Assembly: GCA_947179155.2 (NCBI GenBank)
Contig: OX359264.1
Span: forward strand, 44,429,202-44,493,201
Direction: 5' to 3'
Length of the DNA: 64,000 bases
Source of the DNA: Hedera helix
Lineage: Eukaryota > Streptophyta > Magnoliopsida > Apiales > Araliaceae
Of the stretch, positions 1-10,637 are shown piece after piece. The translations under genes were made by a program, and so were the position numbers. Numbering within the stretch: the first letter of the stretch is position 1; the number at the start of each line of letters is the position of its first letter. A model generated the notes under the pieces. It saw only the letters and a program-made list of their open reading frames with translations, ran no database searches and was not told where the DNA came from.

Positions 1-381
1 GTGAATGAATTTATTATTCTACTAAGATCCATTCAGACCAAAGAAAAGAATGTTAAATTTCACCTAAACTAGAAAAAAAAATAAAAAATTGCGGCTGCTG
101 GATTAACAATTTATAAAATGTATAATAATTTAATAGTAAATGTCTTGGTTACTAATTTAATGAGTTTCAAATTAATTTTTTATATTTTTTAGTAATACAC
201 CGTTTGTTTAAATTTAATATTTCTATTATCATGTTACCATTTTAAAACTTAACACTTATTATCCTCAAGGGTAAATTCAACTCAATTCAATTCAATTACA
301 AAGTCTTTTATTTCTATCTAGTAGGCCGAAAATAAATAATGTAAGGCAAAAGAGAAAAGAAAGACGAACATAAAAGATATA
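1..381. other. AT-rich intergenic DNA
   Basis: No gene, RNA or element ends are recognisable here. The sequence is strongly AT-rich and reading frames are short and without family features. Confidence 0.6.
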
Positions 382-641
382 CTCATTCCGTTCTAAATTA
401 TATGATCACTACTAACTTTTTAAAAATCAGTTTGAAATATTTTTAAATTTAAAATTGATATGATTCATTTAAGTTTTTAAAATAATAAATGTTATAACTA
501 GTATAACTTTTTAGGTAGTTTATAATATATATAATTATCTTGACATAAATTGAATGAATTTATCTCAAGTTTGAATTTAAAAATATTTGAAATTGACTTT
601 TCAAAAGTCAACATAGATTTTATAATTTGGAACATAAGGAG
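382..641. mobile_element. Stowaway-type MITE
   Basis: A 260-bp element begins CTCATTCCGTTCTAAATTAT, and its right end read on the other strand is CTCCTTATGTTCCAAATTAT. TA dinucleotides flank it on both sides (380-381 and 642-643). The inverted similarity extends about 70 bp inward, so the whole element could fold as a hairpin. The CTCCNTCCGTTCC-like terminus and TA target site are typical of Stowaway/Tc1-mariner MITEs. It has no coding capacity. Confidence 0.75.
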
Positions 642-643
642 TA

Positions 644-1635
644 CGACATAAGCTTCATTTTTAATTTTATTTTTTTCGTTAAAATCAATGTATACTAATA
701 ACAATAATATTATTAGGATATTAATGTTACTAATAACATTAATTATAAATTAATATCTAAAAGTAATATTTTTTTTATATTTGGCTAAGTAAGCAATATC
801 ATGTTGAAGATAATTACAAATAAATAATTACTAACAATTTATTAGTAATATTGCTAGTAACTAATAAGTTGTGCATTACATGTTGTCTTCTACAAATTAT
901 TGGTATTATTGGTAATATTACTAATAACTGTAAATTAATCCTCAAACAAATTTGCATTACATGTTGCCTTCTAAAAAAAGATAAGGCTCAATCCATGCAT
1001 TTATGTGTTTTTTCTGTGTGTGCACGCGCAATACAATAATACAAATCAACTATATAATTAAAAGTGTAAAAGTATTATCCAAATTTATAAGAATTAAATA
1101 CTATCCAAATTAATAGAGCATTCAAAAGAAACTCAAACCAATTAGGAAAAAAGGAAGTAGATTTTATATTTATATTTTTAATAGGAAGAAGAACTTATAA
1201 GAGAGTTTTTATTTTTGGTACTACTATTTTATTGCAAGTTGCTTTTATCAAAATTTTATGTAAGATAATATACCTTTAACAAATTTTAGGTAGGATAATT
1301 TTATTAAGATATTAAAATATCAAAAATATCTATTAACAAATTACGTGATGTAATGATATTAATTAACATTATTCTTGAAATTCATTATTAAAATATTATT
1401 CTGACTAAATTAAATTCAATAATTTTTTTTATCAAATCATATGATTAATTGTATTAATAATATTTGAGAATTTTTTTATACAAAAATAACTATAAAATTT
1501 AGTTGAAAATTATAGAGGGATTCATTTATAATTAATTGTAATAACTAAATTAAAATTTATTAAAACTTGAGTTTCAAATTTCTATTCGAGTTAGAATTTT
1601 AGGAAAATTTAATCAATATAAATACTAATATAGAA
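644..1635. other. AT-rich intergenic DNA
   Basis: No gene is supported. A short direct repeat (GCATTACATGTTG) occurs near 872 and 953. The rest is low-complexity AT-rich sequence. Confidence 0.5.
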
Positions 1636-2205
1636 TTCCATTACATACTTAAATAAAATACAAATAATTACTTGTTAATAATCATAACTAAATAAATCTA
1701 GACTTTATTCAAATATTTAACTTGATAATTGATTGAAGGAATCTACAAAATAGAATTCAATAATTTATTATTTAAGTAAATATTTAATAATTGTAATTAT
1801 CTATTTAAAATTCAAAATTCTTATTAAATATTTATCTTATATTTCATTAATAATAACCCATTATATATGTTTTGTTTATTCTTCACACAAGATTGATGAA
1901 CTTGTATATTATTCAGTTACAAACTTAAATAAAATAAAATAATTATTTTCTCATAATTATAACTAAATAAATCTACACTTCATTCAAATGTTTAGTTTAT
2001 TAATTGATCAAATAAACTTATAATATATAATTCAATTATTTATTATTTAAAGATATATTTAATGATTTTATAACTACAACCATCTTCTGAAAATCCTAAT
2101 TAAATACTTACCCTACATTTAATTGAGTATCTTAATAATTAAAATAATAAATTATTATTGTGTCCCTTGTACTTTATACGAGATTGATGAGCTTGTTATA
2201 TTTTA
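1636..2205. repeat. Degenerate tandem duplication, period about 275-290 bp
   Basis: Two diverged copies lie head to tail, about 1636-1910 and 1911-2205. Shared landmarks include AACTAAATAAATCTA at 1686 and 1961, and a GATTGATGA(A/G)CTTGT block near 1890 and 2181. The copies differ by many substitutions and small indels, so the duplication is old. No coding content is seen. Confidence 0.6.
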
Positions 2206-2225
2206 TTAAATAAAAGAATATAAAA

Positions 2226-2519
2226 CACTACAAGAAAAAAACTTATTTACGATGAAATTTATTTTTGAGGGAATAAATTCTGTCGAAAATAAGTTTTTTC
2301 TGTCGGAGAGCGGAATTCCGTCGTAAAAAGTGCTATATAGAAGAAAAAAATAGGCTTATTCCGACATAAAATAAGCTTATTTTTGACAGACTTATTCCCA
2401 ACGTGATTATTTATGACCGAATTTTTGACGAAAAATTCTGTCGAAAATAACTTATTTCTGAAGGAATAAGCTTATTTCCAAAGAAAAATGCCGTCGAAAA
2501 TAATTTTTTTTTTATAGTG
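2226..2519. mobile_element. Small non-autonomous CACTA (En/Spm) element
   Basis: The 294-bp element starts CACTACAAGAAAAAA and ends TTTTTTTTATAGTG, giving CACTA...TAGTG termini with imperfect inverted repeats. Direct 3-bp flanks AAA (2223-2225 and 2520-2522) fit the 3-bp target duplication of CACTA transposons, although AAA in AT-rich DNA is weak by itself. The interior has many subterminal copies of GTCGAAAATAA-like motifs in both orientations, as expected for transposase binding sites. No transposase is encoded. Confidence 0.8.
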
Positions 2520-2919
2520 AAAAATACAATACTTAATATTCTTCTGAATACTAAGGAATAGAGTAAGAAGAAACCAATAAAAAACAAGAAAATAAACAAT
2601 ACGTACTGATTGCTGATCTGGTTGATTGATATAAAGAATATCAATGTGTGTGTGTTTTTTCCCCTCAATGTGTGCATAAGCAATACAATAATATAAATAA
2701 TTTTTTATTAAATAAATGAATGTGTAAAATACAATACTCAGACTAAATATCCTTCTGAACACCAAGAAATAAACTGTGCAGAAACCAATAATAAATAAAT
2801 AAATAAGAAAGAAAGAAACACTAGGGAGTGCCAATATCACTACCCTTATTTACTACAACGATTAAGTCATGCCTGTAAAAATGATGGGAACTGTGTGTTT
2901 TGTTTGTATAAAAGCTCGT
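2520..2919. other. 3' flank of a truncated P450 tandem unit
   Basis: From about 2600 the sequence matches the region downstream of the P450 genes (15382-15691 and equivalents), including a short TG run and AAAT-type repeats. The stretch 2515-2600 is a diverged local duplicate of 2727-2815 (AAAATACAATACT... and GAAACCAATAA landmarks). No gene lies here. Confidence 0.7.
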
Positions 2920-3060
2920 TCATATGCGGAGTTTAGGCACAAGAAGCAAGTGTTGGATTCGTGGAATTGTTAACCCTGATTTCTCAGTCATATCCAAGTC
3001 ACCAGCTGAAATCCCTCTCGGCAGCTCCCAATCAAAGCAATGCAACAACTGAGCCAACAC
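2920..3060 (-). pseudogene. Cytochrome P450 C-terminal fragment (truncated unit 0)
   Basis: This minus-strand stretch encodes only the last 46 residues of the P450 found complete at 15692, 26754 and 37828, starting at VLAQLLHCFDWELP and ending in its own stop. One replacement is visible near the end (LVPKLRI instead of LVPTLRI). The heme-binding loop, I-helix and all of exon 1 are missing. At 3060/3061 the P450 sequence stops abruptly and is joined to the interior of the gypsy LTR (equivalent to 25261). About 9.4 kb of a normal unit (equivalent to 15833-25260) is therefore absent. It cannot make a functional enzyme. Confidence 0.92.
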
Positions 3061-3187
3061 TTAGCTCACCCTTGCATATAAACCTAATGTGCAAACAAAC
3101 CTGAGAGCTCCGGCTCGAAGAAGAAAGGAAAGTAGAAATGCGTAGACTAGTTTACTGCTTTCCTTAACTTTTCTTAACTGTAGTCAT
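3061..3187 (+). repeat. Interior of the array-type gypsy LTR, split by the Tekay insertion
   Basis: It matches 25261-25387 closely and continues after the inserted retrotransposon at 14326. Its left edge is the deletion junction with the P450 fragment. Its right edge is the GTCAT target site (3183-3187) of the nested element. Confidence 0.9.
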
Positions 3188-3947
3188 TGTAAGACCCCGA
3201 ATTTATGAAATACAAAATTTAATTTTTCTTCATATATATTTTTCCTGAAACAGTAAATGGTTAAATTGACAAAATTGAAAGTTAAGGATGTTATGTGCAA
3301 ATTTTATTTTGTCGGGGAATATTCGTTTGGTCGGGGAATATTCGTGCCGTACGACGGCGCCGAAATAACAAATTATTTGTGGACCCCACAACGGAATAAT
3401 TGTCGGATATAGAAAACGACAGAAGTAACCTTTTTAAATAAAAATAGTCAACGGTGTTAACTGTTAAAATACCGGTGATAAAAGAATAGTAGCATACGGT
3501 AATTTATGGTATTTTCTGTAGCACACGGTACTCTACAGTAGCACACGGTATTGCACAGTGTCTCATATTATTGGTCTGATAATTGACACCGTAATTGTTA
3601 CGCATCATTTCATCAATAATTGTCACTGCATAATATTTTATATTATCAATTCAATTATTGTTGCTACACAGTATTTTGCATTATTGATTTAATAATTGTC
3701 ATTACACTGTATTTCATATCATCGAGTCAATAATTGTTGATGCACTGTAGTTTAAAATTATTGAATCTAATAATTGTCACAGTAGCAAATACACTATAAT
3801 TTATATTATTAAATTAATAAAAATATGTAACGTGTTTCTTACATTATTGTGGTAACATTATTTTATATGTTGGACTCACAGGAAGAATAAATAAATAAAT
3901 AAATAAATAAATAAAAAATAAAATAATTAATTTTACTATTTGAAATA

Positions 3948-3996
3948 GTAACGTGAATAGTGACGTGAATAGTGACGTGAATAGTACGTGAATAGT
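3948..3996 (+). promoter_or_regulatory. Four ACGTGAATAGT repeats upstream of the LTR TATA box
   Basis: The motif (G)ACGTGAATAGT is repeated four times in tandem, two copies in a TGACGTG context, which resembles bZIP/TGA-factor binding cores. It lies about 145 bp upstream of the LTR TATA box. The same array is in the 3' LTR at 11926-11974. A role as the element's own enhancer is inferred from motif and position only. Confidence 0.5.
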
Positions 3997-4139
3997 AAGA
4001 AACATGTGGGACCCATTGTGGGGCCCACATGAAATGTGAGAAATGTGAGAATTTGCTGAAGAGTTGGTGGAGGCTGCGCAGCAGCCTCTGCTGAATTATT
4101 TTCCTGTTCACCTACCACGCATAGTAACTTATTTTCTCC

Positions 4140-4148
4140 TATAAATAG
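4140..4148 (+). promoter_or_regulatory. TATA box of the 5' LTR promoter
   Basis: TATAAATAG is a good plant TATA box, followed about 30 bp later by a plausible start region (AAATCACACC). The identical motif is in the 3' LTR at 12118-12126. Confidence 0.7.
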
Positions 4149-4734
4149 ATTGTTCAGCTGAATAGAAAAATCACACCTAAAACATAAAATTTTTCTATAA
4201 GAATTTTATGAGTTTTCTCTGAGAATAGTAAGGTTATTTTGAGAGTTTGAAAGCCAAAAGGAGTGCAGGAATTTTTCAAGTAAGTGTTTTATTAAAGAGT
4301 AGTAATTTCATAAATTCCTATTTTTCACGGTATTCACAAATCTTCCTTTAGAAGACTCTTCTTTGAGAAGATTCATTTTTAAAAGCTTTCTTTGGAAGAT
4401 TTATTTTGGAATATTATTTTAAAAACTATTTTAAAGTTGTTATATTATACTACAAAAATTATGTTAAATATATATAATTTTGATAGTTCATAATATACGA
4501 GTTATCATATACTTTGAAATTTATATGTGGTAATTACTAATTATATTAAAAATATATAGGTTGATCAATCTCATTTAAATCAATATCCAGTCACGTGTTA
4601 AGGTAAGGGGTATCACTCTTTTCATCATCATAAATGGATATTATTTTCTTTCTTACTTGAAGGGATTATCATTCTTTGATTCTCGAAAATAATATCGTTT
4701 CTTTCTTGTGCCATTTATTTCCATGTATTAAATT

Positions 4735-4990
4735 GTGGGAATAACCTTACGGCGCGGTTTACCGCCTGTTGGTGAATAACCTTTTGTATTCATTCCTTAT
4801 TAATCTTTGAGAATAACCTTACGGTGCGGATTATCGCCTGTTTGGTGAATAACTCTTCGTGTTCAAATTCTATTAAATTGTGGGAATAACCTTACGGTGC
4901 GGATTACGCCTGTTTGGTGAATAACTATTCGTATTCAAATTGATGGGAATAACCTTACGGTGCGGATTATCGCCTGTTGGTGAATAACCC
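4735..4990 (+). repeat. Tandem repeat in the LTR leader region
   Basis: Four imperfect copies of a 60-75 bp block contain GGAATAACCTTACGGTGCGG and GCCTGTTTGGTGAATAAC. The block lies downstream of the TATA box, so it would be in the transcribed LTR portion. The 3' LTR copy is at about 12714-12966. Confidence 0.8.
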
Positions 4991-6344
4991 TTTTTATTTG
5001 TCTCGTGTGGAAATAATTTGTCTACACGAATTATCACATGACACTTTTATTCCATATTCGTAAGTGATATCATTTTCCTTTATACTCATAAGGGATACCA
5101 TCTTTTTCATCTTCCATTATTCAAACTTACTATGGTAAGGGATATTAATTCTCTTCACCTTTTGTTAATCAAACCTGCTACGGTAAGGGATATTATTTTC
5201 TTCCATACACCTAAATCGAAACTTATTATGGAACTATTGCTTCTATAATTCCTGAAAATATTATATGTTCCATAATAGTTGAATTTCATTAGTTCAACTG
5301 AACCTTCCTATTTTCTGAACATTTCTATTGAACTGTAATCGTTATTCTGAACTGTGGATCTTGAATATCATTTTTAAATTTCACTCCACATCATGTTGGC
5401 AATTTGGACATTATTTGAATCTGCACAAAGTAAACTTCCGATACTTATTGTTTATCCTGTTCTTCTGTTCATCATTTGTATCACTGTTATTTGTATTAAT
5501 CATCAAGAATCAAGCTGCTGTGAATATCTGTGGCCGGGGGCACAGATGTGACATAATTGTTGAACAGATGATAGGTTAAAGGCGATATACTAGGTTAAAG
5601 GCGATACATCTGTTCCGTGTCTTTTATGGCACGTGGTTAATGTTCTCTTTGGCCCGTAGTGCTAAGATGAACTGTTGATTGGTATGATTATGACCAAAGG
5701 CTGAATCTGGTATAATCATGACCGTTGGTGTTATATTGAATGTCTTTGGCCCGTAGTGCAAAGATGAACTGTTGATCTGCATGATTATGACCAGGAACTG
5801 TGAAGTTGTATTATTTTGACTAATGGTGTTTCAGATGATAAAAGTTGATGATATTTTTACTAAAAAGAGAAGCGAGTGGACATTATAGTCTGCATTATTC
5901 TTCTAATAGATTGCTCATTCCGCTGCTATTATTGATCTGAACGTTGTTTAAGAATTTAACTGCAGTTTTTGATATAAACCTTGTAGTCTATTGTATTCTA
6001 TCAAGAACTCAACTGTTGAAGGCTAATGATAAATTATTCGTCATTATCTTAGTCATGATATTTCTTACTGGGCTATTTGAGCTCACCCTTTCTTTTCGTT
6101 CCATTGTTTTTCAACAGGAGATGAGAACGTAACGGGGTCTAGCCGGGGAATGGAGTGAGAGTGCGGGGATAGCTATCATAGTCTTCACGTGTTATAAAAT
6201 AGTGTGGCAATAATAATGAAGACTTAGTTGTGTTGTATTATCCACTGTATTGTTGTACGTTGTATTTCATTGTAATAATTTTGTTGTAGTCTTTTGACGA
6301 CTCAAGTTTGGGCTGTGTGGGCCTAGATTTGGGGGCGTCACAGT

Positions 6345-6356
6345 TGGTATCAGAGC
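6345..6356 (+). other. Primer-binding site, initiator tRNA-Met type
   Basis: TGGTATCAGAGC starts two bases after the end of the 5' LTR. It is complementary to the 3' end of plant initiator tRNA-Met, the usual minus-strand primer for Ty3-gypsy and Ty1-copia elements. Confidence 0.92.
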
Positions 6357-6542
6357 TTAGGGATATGGTCTTTAATGGAGATCTGAGGTTAGAACTAGGA
6401 GGGGAGAGACGAATAGAATCAGTCACTAGTGTGTCCTACCTAAATTAGATTTTATTATCTAATGAGTTGATTTGAATATAGGGACATGAAGTGATGAGTC
6501 AGTTTATTTGAACTAACATTTATTTTGTGACCACAGTTTAGT

Positions 6543-9500
6543 ATGGCATCTGGAAATCAAGAGGTTAACTATGAAATACCCGAAGCGAATGTAGCCGAAA
6601 ATCAAGAAGCCACAAACAATCCTCCTGCCAACTCAGGAAATAATATTCCTGATAACATGATGAATGATGGATTCTTTAGGAATTTCATGCAGTTCATGCA
6701 GAATCAGGCAAGAGGAAATCCAGTTAACAATAACGGTAGAAATGCTGGTAATTTGAGGATGGTCACTGTCAAGCAATTTAAAGAATTGGGACCACCTGAA
6801 TTCCACGGGAAGCCTGACCCACTCAAAGCGGAGGCATGGCTGAAGCAGACGACAAAAATACTTGATATCCTACAATACGCTGATGATCAGAAGGTGCCCT
6901 TTGCTACTTTTATGTTTCGAGGTGAGGCGGATCACTGGTGGGAAGCGGTAAAACGTATCCACCCTTCAGCACTTGAGATGTCTTGGACAGAATTCCAAGA
7001 GCTATTTAATGAAAAGTACTTCCCAGAAAGCATCCGCCATATGAAGGAAGTGGAATTCATTAAGCTGGAGCAGGGAAACATGACAGTTTCTCAATATGAA
7101 GCTAAGTTTGCTGAACTGTCTCGTTTTGCGACTCATCTAGTAGATGACGAAGCACGGATGAGTCGGATGTTCTTACGTGGTCTAAGATTCGAAATCCGTC
7201 AACAACTTAGCTCTCATAAATTTAGTTTGTATTCAGATGTTGTTGATAGGGCTCAAAGGGTGGAGCAAACAGATGAAAAATTACAGCCAAGAGTCAATGA
7301 TCAGAGAAATGATAACAACCACAGGAACGAGAACCATCGAGGAGGTAACCAACACTTCGGTGGTAATTCCCCATCAAATAACAGAAGAGGAGAATCCAGT
7401 GGGAACAATTTCAAAAGAAAGAGATTCCATAATAATTATGGAAGGGCACCAGTACCAGCACCAGCACCGACCCCAGTTTCAAGGGGAGAAGATCGACCAC
7501 CAGTGAGATGCTATAGGTGTGGTCAGGAAGGTCACATCAGCCCAAACTGTACACTGCAGTCCAAAAAGTGCTACAGTTGTGGGAAAGAGGGTCATCTTGC
7601 GCGATTTTGTCCTGCCACAAAATCAAGTCCAGCTGCAGTGATGATACCACAAGCTAGCGCGGATAAGGGAAAATCTGTAGTTCAAGGGAGAGCTTTTGTT
7701 GTGACATCCCAAATGGCACGAAACTCGAACGAGGTGATAACCGGTAAGCTATTCATAAATTCTCGTGAAGTCTATGCTTTGTTAGATACTGGTTCTACCC
7801 ATTCTTTTGTCTCACCTGCATGTGCTCAGCGTTTAAACTTAACTCCTGAAAATTTGGACTTTGACTTATCAGTTGAAACCCCATTAGGAGAAATGACCAT
7901 TACATCTACTGTCTATAAATCTTGCCTAGTTCAAATCAACAACCTCACATTACCTGTTGACCTTATTTCTTTGGAGATGCATGAATTTGATGTGATTTTA
8001 GGAATTGATTGGTTGACTACCCATCATGTTAAAATTGATTGTTTTCATAAGATTATTAGTTTTCATATTCCTAATCAACCTGTCATACAAATTCAAGCAA
8101 CTAAACCATTGAAATCTATAACTGTTATTTCTAGCCATAAAGCCATTCGTTTATTGAAAAACGGATGTCAAGCCTTTTTAGCTCATGTCACTGATTTGAA
8201 CAAAAATACGTCAAACTTGAATGATATTCCCATTGTTAATGAGTTTCCTGACGTTTTTCCGGAGGAACTTCCTGGTTTACCCCCAAACCGTGAAATTGAA
8301 TTTTGTATTGATCTTGAACCTGGTACCAAGCCCATTTTCAAAACTCCATACCGAATGGCTCCCATTGAACTTCAAGAGTTAAAAGTCCAACTACAGGAAT
8401 TGTTGGATACTGGTTTCATTCGTCCGAGTGCATCACCTTGGGGTGCTCCTGTTCTATTTGTGAAGAAGAAAGACGGGAGTATGAGATTGTGCATTGACTA
8501 CCGAGAATTGAACCATGTCACCATCAAAAACAGGTATCCGTTACCTCGAATTGATGACATGTTTGATCAATTACAAGGTGCTCAACATTTCTCAAAGATT
8601 GATCTCCGTTCTGGATATCATCAGTTAAAGGTTAAAGCTGAGGACATTCCAAAGACTGCTTTCAGAACTCGTTATGGGCATTATGAGTTTTTAGTCATGC
8701 CTTTTGGACTAACCAATGCTCCTGCAGCTTTCATGGACATGATGAACCGAATATTCAAGGAATATTTGGATCATTTTGTGGTTGTCTTTATTGATGACAT
8801 CCTCATATACTCCAAAAGTCGTGAGGATCATGAACAACACCTGAGATTGATACTCCAGAAGCTCCGTGAGAACAAATTATATGCCAAGTTGAAGAAATGT
8901 GAGTTCTGGCTTGAGGAGGTCACGTTTCTTGGGCATGTGATTTCTAGTCAAGGAATATCAGTCGATCCTGCGAAGATTGAAACGGTACTAAATTGGGAAC
9001 AACCCAAGACAGTAACCGAAGTCCGAAGTTTTCTAGGCCTAGCTGGTTATTATCGGAGATTCGTGGAAGGATTTTCTCGAATCGCCACTCCATTAACTCA
9101 GCTTACTCGGAAAAGCACAAAATTCATATGGAGCGAGCAATGCGAGAAAAGTTTTCAAGAGCTTAAGAGGAGACTTGTTTCAGCTCCTGTTCTGACCATT
9201 CCATCAGGATCGGGAGAATTTGTCATATACAGCGATGCTTCAGGCAAAGGTCTAGGCTGTGTCCTTATGCAACATGGAAAGGTTATAGCCTATGCCTCTC
9301 GACAACTCAAAGATTATGAGAAAAATTACCCTACTCATGATCTAGAGTTGGCAGCAGTCGTTTTCGCGTTGAAGATCTGGAGACACTACTTGTACGGAGA
9401 GAAAGTGGATATCTATACGGATCATAAAAGTCTCAAGTATTTCTTCACCCAGAAGGAACTCAACATGCGACAACGACGTTGGCTTGAGCTGTTGAAGGAC

Positions 9501-10637
9501 TATGATCACACAATCCAGTATCACCCGGGAAAGGCGAACGTTGTAGCTGACGCTTTGAGCAGAAAATCTTATGCGAGTACAAGTGCACTGCTGACAACAC
9601 AAAAGCGTATTTTGTACGACTTGCAAAAGATGGAGATGGAGCTAAAGACACCAGGGACCTACTCGAAGATTGCTCACGTGCGAGTAGAACCAGCTTTAAT
9701 TGATAAAATTAAAGCTGCTCAAGCTACCGATCCGGAACTGATAAACATGATAAAGAAAGTACAAGAAGGTACCATTCCCGAAGCAAGAATCGACGAGAAA
9801 GGAATACTTCGAGTCAACTCTCGACTCTGTGTTCCTAACGATCCTGAATTAAAGCATAAAATCATGATGGAGGCACACAACACGCCATTTGCAATCCACC
9901 CTGGAGGTACCAAGATGTATCGAGATCTTCGACATACATTTTGGTGGAACAATATGAAAAGGGAGATTGCAGAGTTTATCTCAAGGTGCTTAACTTGTCA
10001 ACGTGTCAAGGCAGAGCATCAAGTACCTAAGGGTCCTTTACAACCACTTGAGGTTCCCGAATGGAAGTGGGAACACATCAATATGGATTTCGTGACGGGT
10101 CTTCCCAAAGTTTCTCAAGGCTTAGATGCAATTTGGGTCATCGTAGATAGATTGACCAAATCCGCTCATTTCTTGCCTATACGAGAAAACTTTTCACTTG
10201 AACGTCTTGCCGGTATGTACATAAATGAGATCGTGAGATTGCATGGCATGCCAGTTTCCATAGTTTCTGATCGAGATCCTAGATTCACTTCACGCTTTTG
10301 GATCAGTCTACAAAAAGCTATGGGCACTGAACTACGTTTTAGTTCTGCATACCATCCTCAAACGGACGGACAATCGGAAAGGACAATCCAGACCCTCGAA
10401 GATCTTTTGAGACTTTGCGTACTAGATTTCAAAGGAAGTTGGGATAAGTACTTGCCATTGGTGGAATTTTCCTACAACAACAGTTACCAAGCAAGTATAG
10501 GTATGGCTCCATTCGAGGCTTTATATGGACGCAAATGTCGCTCTCCAGTATGTTGGAATGAGGTAGGAGAAGCAAAACTGTTGGGACCCGAGTTGGTACG
10601 CTTGACGACCGAAAAGATCCAAATGATCCGACAATGA
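6543..10637 (+). CDS. Gag-Pol polyprotein of the Tekay-like element, ended by a premature stop
   Basis: The 1,364-residue frame encodes the retrotransposon's capsid and enzymes. In order: Gag (about 1-320), two CCHC zinc knuckles (CYRCGQEGHISPNC at 323 and CYSCGKEGHLARFC at 343), an aspartic protease with DTG at 415-417, reverse transcriptase with the active-site FIDD (aspartates 751-752), RNase H (first aspartate 898, ADALSRK at its end), and integrase. The integrase has an HHCC zinc region and a DDE triad at D1182, D1243 and E1279, so the final spacing is the canonical 35 residues. The start is the first in-frame ATG after the primer site and precedes a normal Gag N-terminus. A TGA at 10635-10637 stops translation in the integrase C-terminal region, before the chromodomain. 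The same frame continues afterwards, so one base change probably explains the break. Confidence 0.95.
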   Translation: MASGNQEVNYEIPEANVAENQEATNNPPANSGNNIPDNMMNDGFFRNFMQFMQNQARGNPVNNNGRNAGNLRMVTVKQFKELGPPEFHGKPDPLKAEAWLKQTTKILDILQYADDQKVPFATFMFRGEADHWWEAVKRIHPSALEMSWTEFQELFNEKYFPESIRHMKEVEFIKLEQGNMTVSQYEAKFAELSRFATHLVDDEARMSRMFLRGLRFEIRQQLSSHKFSLYSDVVDRAQRVEQTDEKLQPRVNDQRNDNNHRNENHRGGNQHFGGNSPSNNRRGESSGNNFKRKRFHNNYGRAPVPAPAPTPVSRGEDRPPVRCYRCGQEGHISPNCTLQSKKCYSCGKEGHLARFCPATKSSPAAVMIPQASADKGKSVVQGRAFVVTSQMARNSNEVITGKLFINSREVYALLDTGSTHSFVSPACAQRLNLTPENLDFDLSVETPLGEMTITSTVYKSCLVQINNLTLPVDLISLEMHEFDVILGIDWLTTHHVKIDCFHKIISFHIPNQPVIQIQATKPLKSITVISSHKAIRLLKNGCQAFLAHVTDLNKNTSNLNDIPIVNEFPDVFPEELPGLPPNREIEFCIDLEPGTKPIFKTPYRMAPIELQELKVQLQELLDTGFIRPSASPWGAPVLFVKKKDGSMRLCIDYRELNHVTIKNRYPLPRIDDMFDQLQGAQHFSKIDLRSGYHQLKVKAEDIPKTAFRTRYGHYEFLVMPFGLTNAPAAFMDMMNRIFKEYLDHFVVVFIDDILIYSKSREDHEQHLRLILQKLRENKLYAKLKKCEFWLEEVTFLGHVISSQGISVDPAKIETVLNWEQPKTVTEVRSFLGLAGYYRRFVEGFSRIATPLTQLTRKSTKFIWSEQCEKSFQELKRRLVSAPVLTIPSGSGEFVIYSDASGKGLGCVLMQHGKVIAYASRQLKDYEKNYPTHDLELAAVVFALKIWRHYLYGEKVDIYTDHKSLKYFFTQKELNMRQRRWLELLKDYDHTIQYHPGKANVVADALSRKSYASTSALLTTQKRILYDLQKMEMELKTPGTYSKIAHVRVEPALIDKIKAAQATDPELINMIKKVQEGTIPEARIDEKGILRVNSRLCVPNDPELKHKIMMEAHNTPFAIHPGGTKMYRDLRHTFWWNNMKREIAEFISRCLTCQRVKAEHQVPKGPLQPLEVPEWKWEHINMDFVTGLPKVSQGLDAIWVIVDRLTKSAHFLPIRENFSLERLAGMYINEIVRLHGMPVSIVSDRDPRFTSRFWISLQKAMGTELRFSSAYHPQTDGQSERTIQTLEDLLRLCVLDFKGSWDKYLPLVEFSYNNSYQASIGMAPFEALYGRKCRSPVCWNEVGEAKLLGPELVRLTTEKIQMIRQ

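Larger units (their letters stand above)
3188..6342 (+). repeat. 5' LTR of the Tekay-like element
   Basis: It begins TGTAAGACCCCGAAT and ends GGGGGCGTCACA. At 3,155 bp it is long for an LTR. It carries a TATA box, a short ACGT-core repeat upstream of it, an AAAT microsatellite near 3890-3915 (one unit longer than in the 3' LTR), three ACGGTA-containing repeats near 3490-3555, and a longer tandem repeat at 4735-4990. Small open frames inside have no recognisable product. Confidence 0.95.

Noticed and set aside
2411..2840. Minus-strand frames rich in Phe/Leu/Ile downstream of the truncated P450
   Set aside because: They result from A/T-rich low-complexity DNA spanning the CACTA end and the P450 3' flank; similar hydrophobic frames recur downstream of each P450 copy.
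5328..6132. Short open frames inside the Tekay LTRs (5328-5579, 5944-6132 and copies at 13306, 13922)
   Set aside because: They lie in LTR sequence, match no family, and are conserved only because the two LTRs are nearly identical.
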